A stretch of DNA of 58,920 bases from JAKOWB01 sp038363005 (GTDB lineage: Bacteria > Pseudomonadota > Alphaproteobacteria > Kiloniellales > JACOMY01). The notes under the pieces were generated by a model. The model saw only the letters and a list, made by a program, of their open reading frames with translations. It ran no database searches and was not told the DNA's origin. Position numbers and translations under genes: made by a program. Position 1 is the stretch's first letter. The number at the start of each line of letters is the position of its first letter. The DNA is taken from contig JBBQBI010000027.1 in the NCBI GenBank assembly GCA_038363005.1, positions 1 to 58,920 on the forward strand, in the 5' to 3' direction. Shown one piece after another: positions 56,897 to 58,920 of the stretch.

Positions 56897-56925
56897 GGTA
56901 CCCTGTCCCTTGACATCTATCAGCC

Positions 56926-56939
56926 TGGTCGCACGACCA
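56926..56939. promoter_or_regulatory. Palindrome in the polyketide synthase leader
   Basis: TGGTCGCACGACCA is a perfect 6-2-6 inverted repeat, 30 bases before the synthase ATG and about 45 bases downstream of the predicted -10. It may be an operator or an mRNA hairpin near the ribosome site. Confidence 0.45.
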
Positions 56940-56984
56940 CCTCTATACGAGGATTGGACGCCCCTGTCGGACCAGAGAAATAGA

Positions 56985-57013
56985 GTCATATGCAGATGTA
57001 GTTTATTGTGCAA
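56985..57013 (-). promoter_or_regulatory. Candidate promoter of the polyketide synthase operon
   Basis: On the minus strand TTGCAC (57013-57008), 17 bases, TATGAC (56990-56985). It lies in an AT-rich stretch (about 56985-57125) that is unusual for this genome. The leader would be about 80 bases long and contain the palindrome at 56926-56939. Confidence 0.5.
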
Positions 57014-57125
57014 TTGCGAAGTGATCAAACGGATGAATAGAGAAAACACAAAATGAAACTACCAATAGGAGATTTTCGCGATCTTTAGAGGTATTGCGCG
57101 ATGAATATATTCTTTGGAGATTGAG

Positions 57126-57584
57126 ATGATCGAACGCTTGAAACGCCTCCTGTCTGGCGCAGAACCGACGGCACCGGCGGCGAAGCCGGATGAATTGCAG
57201 CTATCGGTCGCCGCCCTGCTGATCGAGGCGGCGCGGATGGACGATCTGGTCACGCCGCCTGAGCGAGCGGTCATCGAGCGGCTGCTGGCGGCGCGCTACG
57301 GGCTCGACGCTGCAGCAGTGGTACGCTTGGTAGAGGCGGCGGAGACCCGTGCCGACCAGGCGGTGGAGCTGTTCCAGTTCACCCGCCGACTGGTGCCGGC
57401 TTTCGACGAGGCCCAGCGGATCGAGCTGATCGAGATGCTGTGGGACGTGGCGCTGGCCGATGGTGCGCTGGACCCGCTGGAGGATTCGCTGATCCGTCGC
57501 ATCGCCGGCCTGATCTATGTATCCGACCACGAGCGCGGCGCGGCACGCCTGCGCGTGCTGGCACGCCGCGCCGCCGCGCGCTAG
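57126..57584 (+). CDS. TerB-like (tellurite resistance TerB family) protein
   Basis: A 152-residue helical protein: LQLSVAALLIEAARMDDLVT PPERAVIERLLAARYG and IELIEMLWDVALADGALDPL EDSLIRRIAGLIYVSDHE. The repeated acidic ARMDD and ALADGALDPLED stretches are the conserved metal-binding-type segments of TerB/COG4103 proteins. GGAG is 6 bases before the ATG at 57126. Single-copy TerB-like genes like this usually have no tellurite role and their function is unknown. It is divergent from the polyketide synthase with the AT-rich region between. Confidence 0.88.
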   Translation: MIERLKRLLSGAEPTAPAAKPDELQLSVAALLIEAARMDDLVTPPERAVIERLLAARYGLDAAAVVRLVEAAETRADQAVELFQFTRRLVPAFDEAQRIELIEMLWDVALADGALDPLEDSLIRRIAGLIYVSDHERGAARLRVLARRAAAR

Positions 57585-57593
57585 CCTTGGCGC

Positions 57594-58013
57594 ATGTCTC
57601 GCCTGTTGCTTGCTGCGCTGCTTCTCGTCCTGGCTGGCTGTGCCCAGCCACGCCCGCCGGCGCCTGCCTTCAGCTGCCTGGCGCCCAGTGAGGCGGCGAC
57701 CGAGGTCCAGCTTTATTTCGGGCGCGACAAGCCCGGCGGCGAGGTCAGCGAGGCCGAGTGGCTGGAGTTCCTGGAGCAGGTGGTGACGCCGGCCTTTCCC
57801 GATGGCCTGACGGCCTTGGATGCGGAAGGGCGTTGGCTCGACCCCGCCGCCGGCCACTCGATCAGCGAACGCAGCAAGATCGTCGTGCTCTATCTGTTTG
57901 ACCGCGCCGACGTCGAGCAGCGGGTGTCGGCCATCGCCGAGAGTTACAAGGCGCGCTTCCAGCAGCAATCGGTGTTGAGCATCGAGCGACCCGCCTGCGT
58001 CGCCTTCCGCTAG
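57594..58013 (+). CDS. DUF3574-type lipoprotein
   Basis: A 139-residue protein with a lipoprotein signal peptide (LLLAALLLVLAGC, lipobox LAGC, Cys at about residue 16). The mature part has EVQLYFGRDKPGGEVSEAEW and TAFPDGLTALDAEGRW-like residues (FPDGLTALDAEGRWLDPAAG), matching DUF3574. It should be anchored in the outer membrane facing the periplasm. It follows the TerB-like gene by 9 bases. Function unknown. Confidence 0.85.
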   Translation: MSRLLLAALLLVLAGCAQPRPPAPAFSCLAPSEAATEVQLYFGRDKPGGEVSEAEWLEFLEQVVTPAFPDGLTALDAEGRWLDPAAGHSISERSKIVVLYLFDRADVEQRVSAIAESYKARFQQQSVLSIERPACVAFR

Positions 58014-58807
58014 GGCGGGGCGCCGATGGCCAGCGCCGTGGCCAGCGGCGAGGGCGCCAGGCGCAGCTCGCCGCGGAATTCGGCGAGGACGCGGCGCAGG
58101 AAGGCGCGCTCGACTGCCGCGTCGTGCGCCCGGTAGTAACCGCCAGCGGCCAGGGTGTCACCGGCATAGCGCCCCGCCGGATGGGCGAAGAGGTCGACGC
58201 CGGCGATCGCCAGCCAGGGTGGTTGCAGCGCCACCGCCAGGGCGATCATCAGGGCGCCGTTGGTCGGGCGCGCCGCCAGGCTGTCCGGATCGCCCGGCAG
58301 GCCCAGGTCCTTCAGCAGCAGGTAGTGGAAGGCCGGCCAGCGCAGCCGGGCCAGGTGCCGGCGCGTCGCCTCGATCAGGTTGTCGCGGCCTTGCAGCGCG
58401 AAGATGGGCGCCGTGACCCTGGTCACCGTCGCCGGGTCGCCGACGAACACCAGGTCGGGGTCGTTCCAGGGTGCCTCGCCTAGCCAGCGCCAGTTGACTC
58501 GGAACAGCAGGGCCTCGCGTCGCAATGCCGGATCCAGGGCGGTGGCGGAAGGGCCGTTGCCCAGGCAGACAATGGGGCGTCCTTCGCCCAGGTGGTGGCC
58601 GAGCGCCGCGACGTCGGCGATGCGCCGTCCCGTCAGGCGCTTCGCGACCTGCCGGGCAAGGCGATAGCCCAGGGTCCGCCGTCGGCGGCGCGCGTGGCGC
58701 AGCGTTTCGCGCAGCGCGCGCGCATCGGCCAGCAGCGGCAGGGCATCGCGCAAGGCCTGTGGGTTGAGCGCGTCGGGCTGTGTCGCCGCCAGTACGGCGA
58801 CGCCCAA
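58010..58807 (-). CDS. Glycosyltransferase-like protein, 5' end uncertain
   Basis: At least 265 residues, read from a TTG at 58807; the frame stays open to the degraded right edge, so the real start may lie outside. The core has RPIVCLGNGPSATALDP, LLFRVNWRWLGEAPWNDPDL VFVGDP and later LAIAGVDLFAHPAGRYAGD. G-N-G-P-S after a beta-strand followed by R-x-N resembles the nucleotide-sugar-binding site of GT29-like and MAF/DUF115-like glycosyltransferases. The family assignment is tentative. It overlaps the convergent lipoprotein gene by 4 bases. The basic region ARRRRRTLGYRLARQVAKRL is near the N-terminus. Confidence 0.5.
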   Translation of the reverse strand: MGVAVLAATQPDALNPQALRDALPLLADARALRETLRHARRRRRTLGYRLARQVAKRLTGRRIADVAALGHHLGEGRPIVCLGNGPSATALDPALRREALLFRVNWRWLGEAPWNDPDLVFVGDPATVTRVTAPIFALQGRDNLIEATRRHLARLRWPAFHYLLLKDLGLPGDPDSLAARPTNGALMIALAVALQPPWLAIAGVDLFAHPAGRYAGDTLAAGGYYRAHDAAVERAFLRRVLAEFRGELRLAPSPLATALAIGAPP

Positions 58808-58849
58808 GCTGGCCAGGGGTCCGGTGCAGCGGGGGCGCCCCCAGGCGGG

Positions 58850-58920
58850 GGAGGCCCCCCCCCCCCAAACCCCCCCCGCCCGCCCCCGTCCGGCCCCCCG
58901 CCACCCCCCCCCGCGGGGGG
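58850..58920. other. Low-quality homopolymer-rich window end
   Basis: The final ~70 bases consist of long C runs broken by single other bases and end in a G run. This is unlike the rest of the window and looks like sequencing error at a contig end, not biology. Confidence 0.8.

Overview
The window is a GC-rich chromosomal stretch (by eye near 68-70 percent GC, dense coding). The likely source is an alphaproteobacterium of the Rhodospirillales type. Supporting signs are a membrane-bound formate dehydrogenase locus with the DUF3305/DUF3306/DUF6352/DUF6505 accessory block, two complete TRAP transporters, a CsbD stress protein with a possible EcfG-type promoter, and S-(hydroxymethyl)glutathione synthase. 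The taxonomic placement is inference; no rRNA is present.

Layout. (1) 1-2000: a small membrane protein ending in an Asp-Gly repeat faces an ECF sigma / anti-sigma pair; two mirror-image promoter-like elements lie between them. (2) 2075-3640: tRNA-Glu(CTC) followed by a lower-GC mini-island bounded by a direct repeat of about 118 bp. It holds a possible HEPN-type protein and a 55-residue charged protein; a 24-residue membrane peptide and CsbD follow. (3) 4211-13442 (minus): a ten-gene run ending in fdhABC, preceded by a Tat-signal peptide protein, an HTH-TorD fusion chaperone, DUF3306, DUF3305, DUF6352, DUF6505 and a biotin/lipoate-ligase-like protein. A polyferredoxin-like protein is transcribed divergently. 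(4) 15631-17062: a WD40/cytochrome c protein and a small membrane protein. (5) 17301-23046 (plus): a TRAP transporter with a hydrolase, a class III CoA-transferase and an enoyl-CoA hydratase. (6) 23057-32515: a quinate/shikimate catabolic locus (dehydroshikimate dehydratase, TetR regulator, shikimate dehydrogenase, second TRAP transporter, type II dehydroquinase, two-subunit CoA-transferase). Three copies of an ACNNACNNGTNNGT operator lie in front of its transcription units. (7) 32519-41781: housekeeping and redox genes: beta-propeller, Gfa, cupin and XRE-cupin pair, globin, LysR with a TauD-type dioxygenase, PPOX proteins and a hemerythrin-like protein. (8) 41998-56896: a sulfotransferase, then a minus-strand operon of a 2626-residue polyketide synthase, an MMPL/RND exporter, a LolA-like periplasmic protein, an outer-membrane barrel and a flavoprotein. 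(9) 57126-58807: TerB-like protein, DUF3574 lipoprotein and a partial glycosyltransferase-like gene. The last ~70 bases look like low-quality contig end.

The most striking system is region 8. The synthase has the domain order KS-AT-DH-ER-KR-ACP, as in mycocerosic acid synthase, and carries a C-terminal condensation/PapA-like acyltransferase domain. It is followed by an MmpL-type pump, a LolA-fold carrier and an outer-membrane barrel. This looks like a Gram-negative counterpart of the mycobacterial Mas-PapA5-MmpL7-LppX pathway that makes and exports a polyketide lipid. The architecture is read from the sequence; the product and the analogy are inference.
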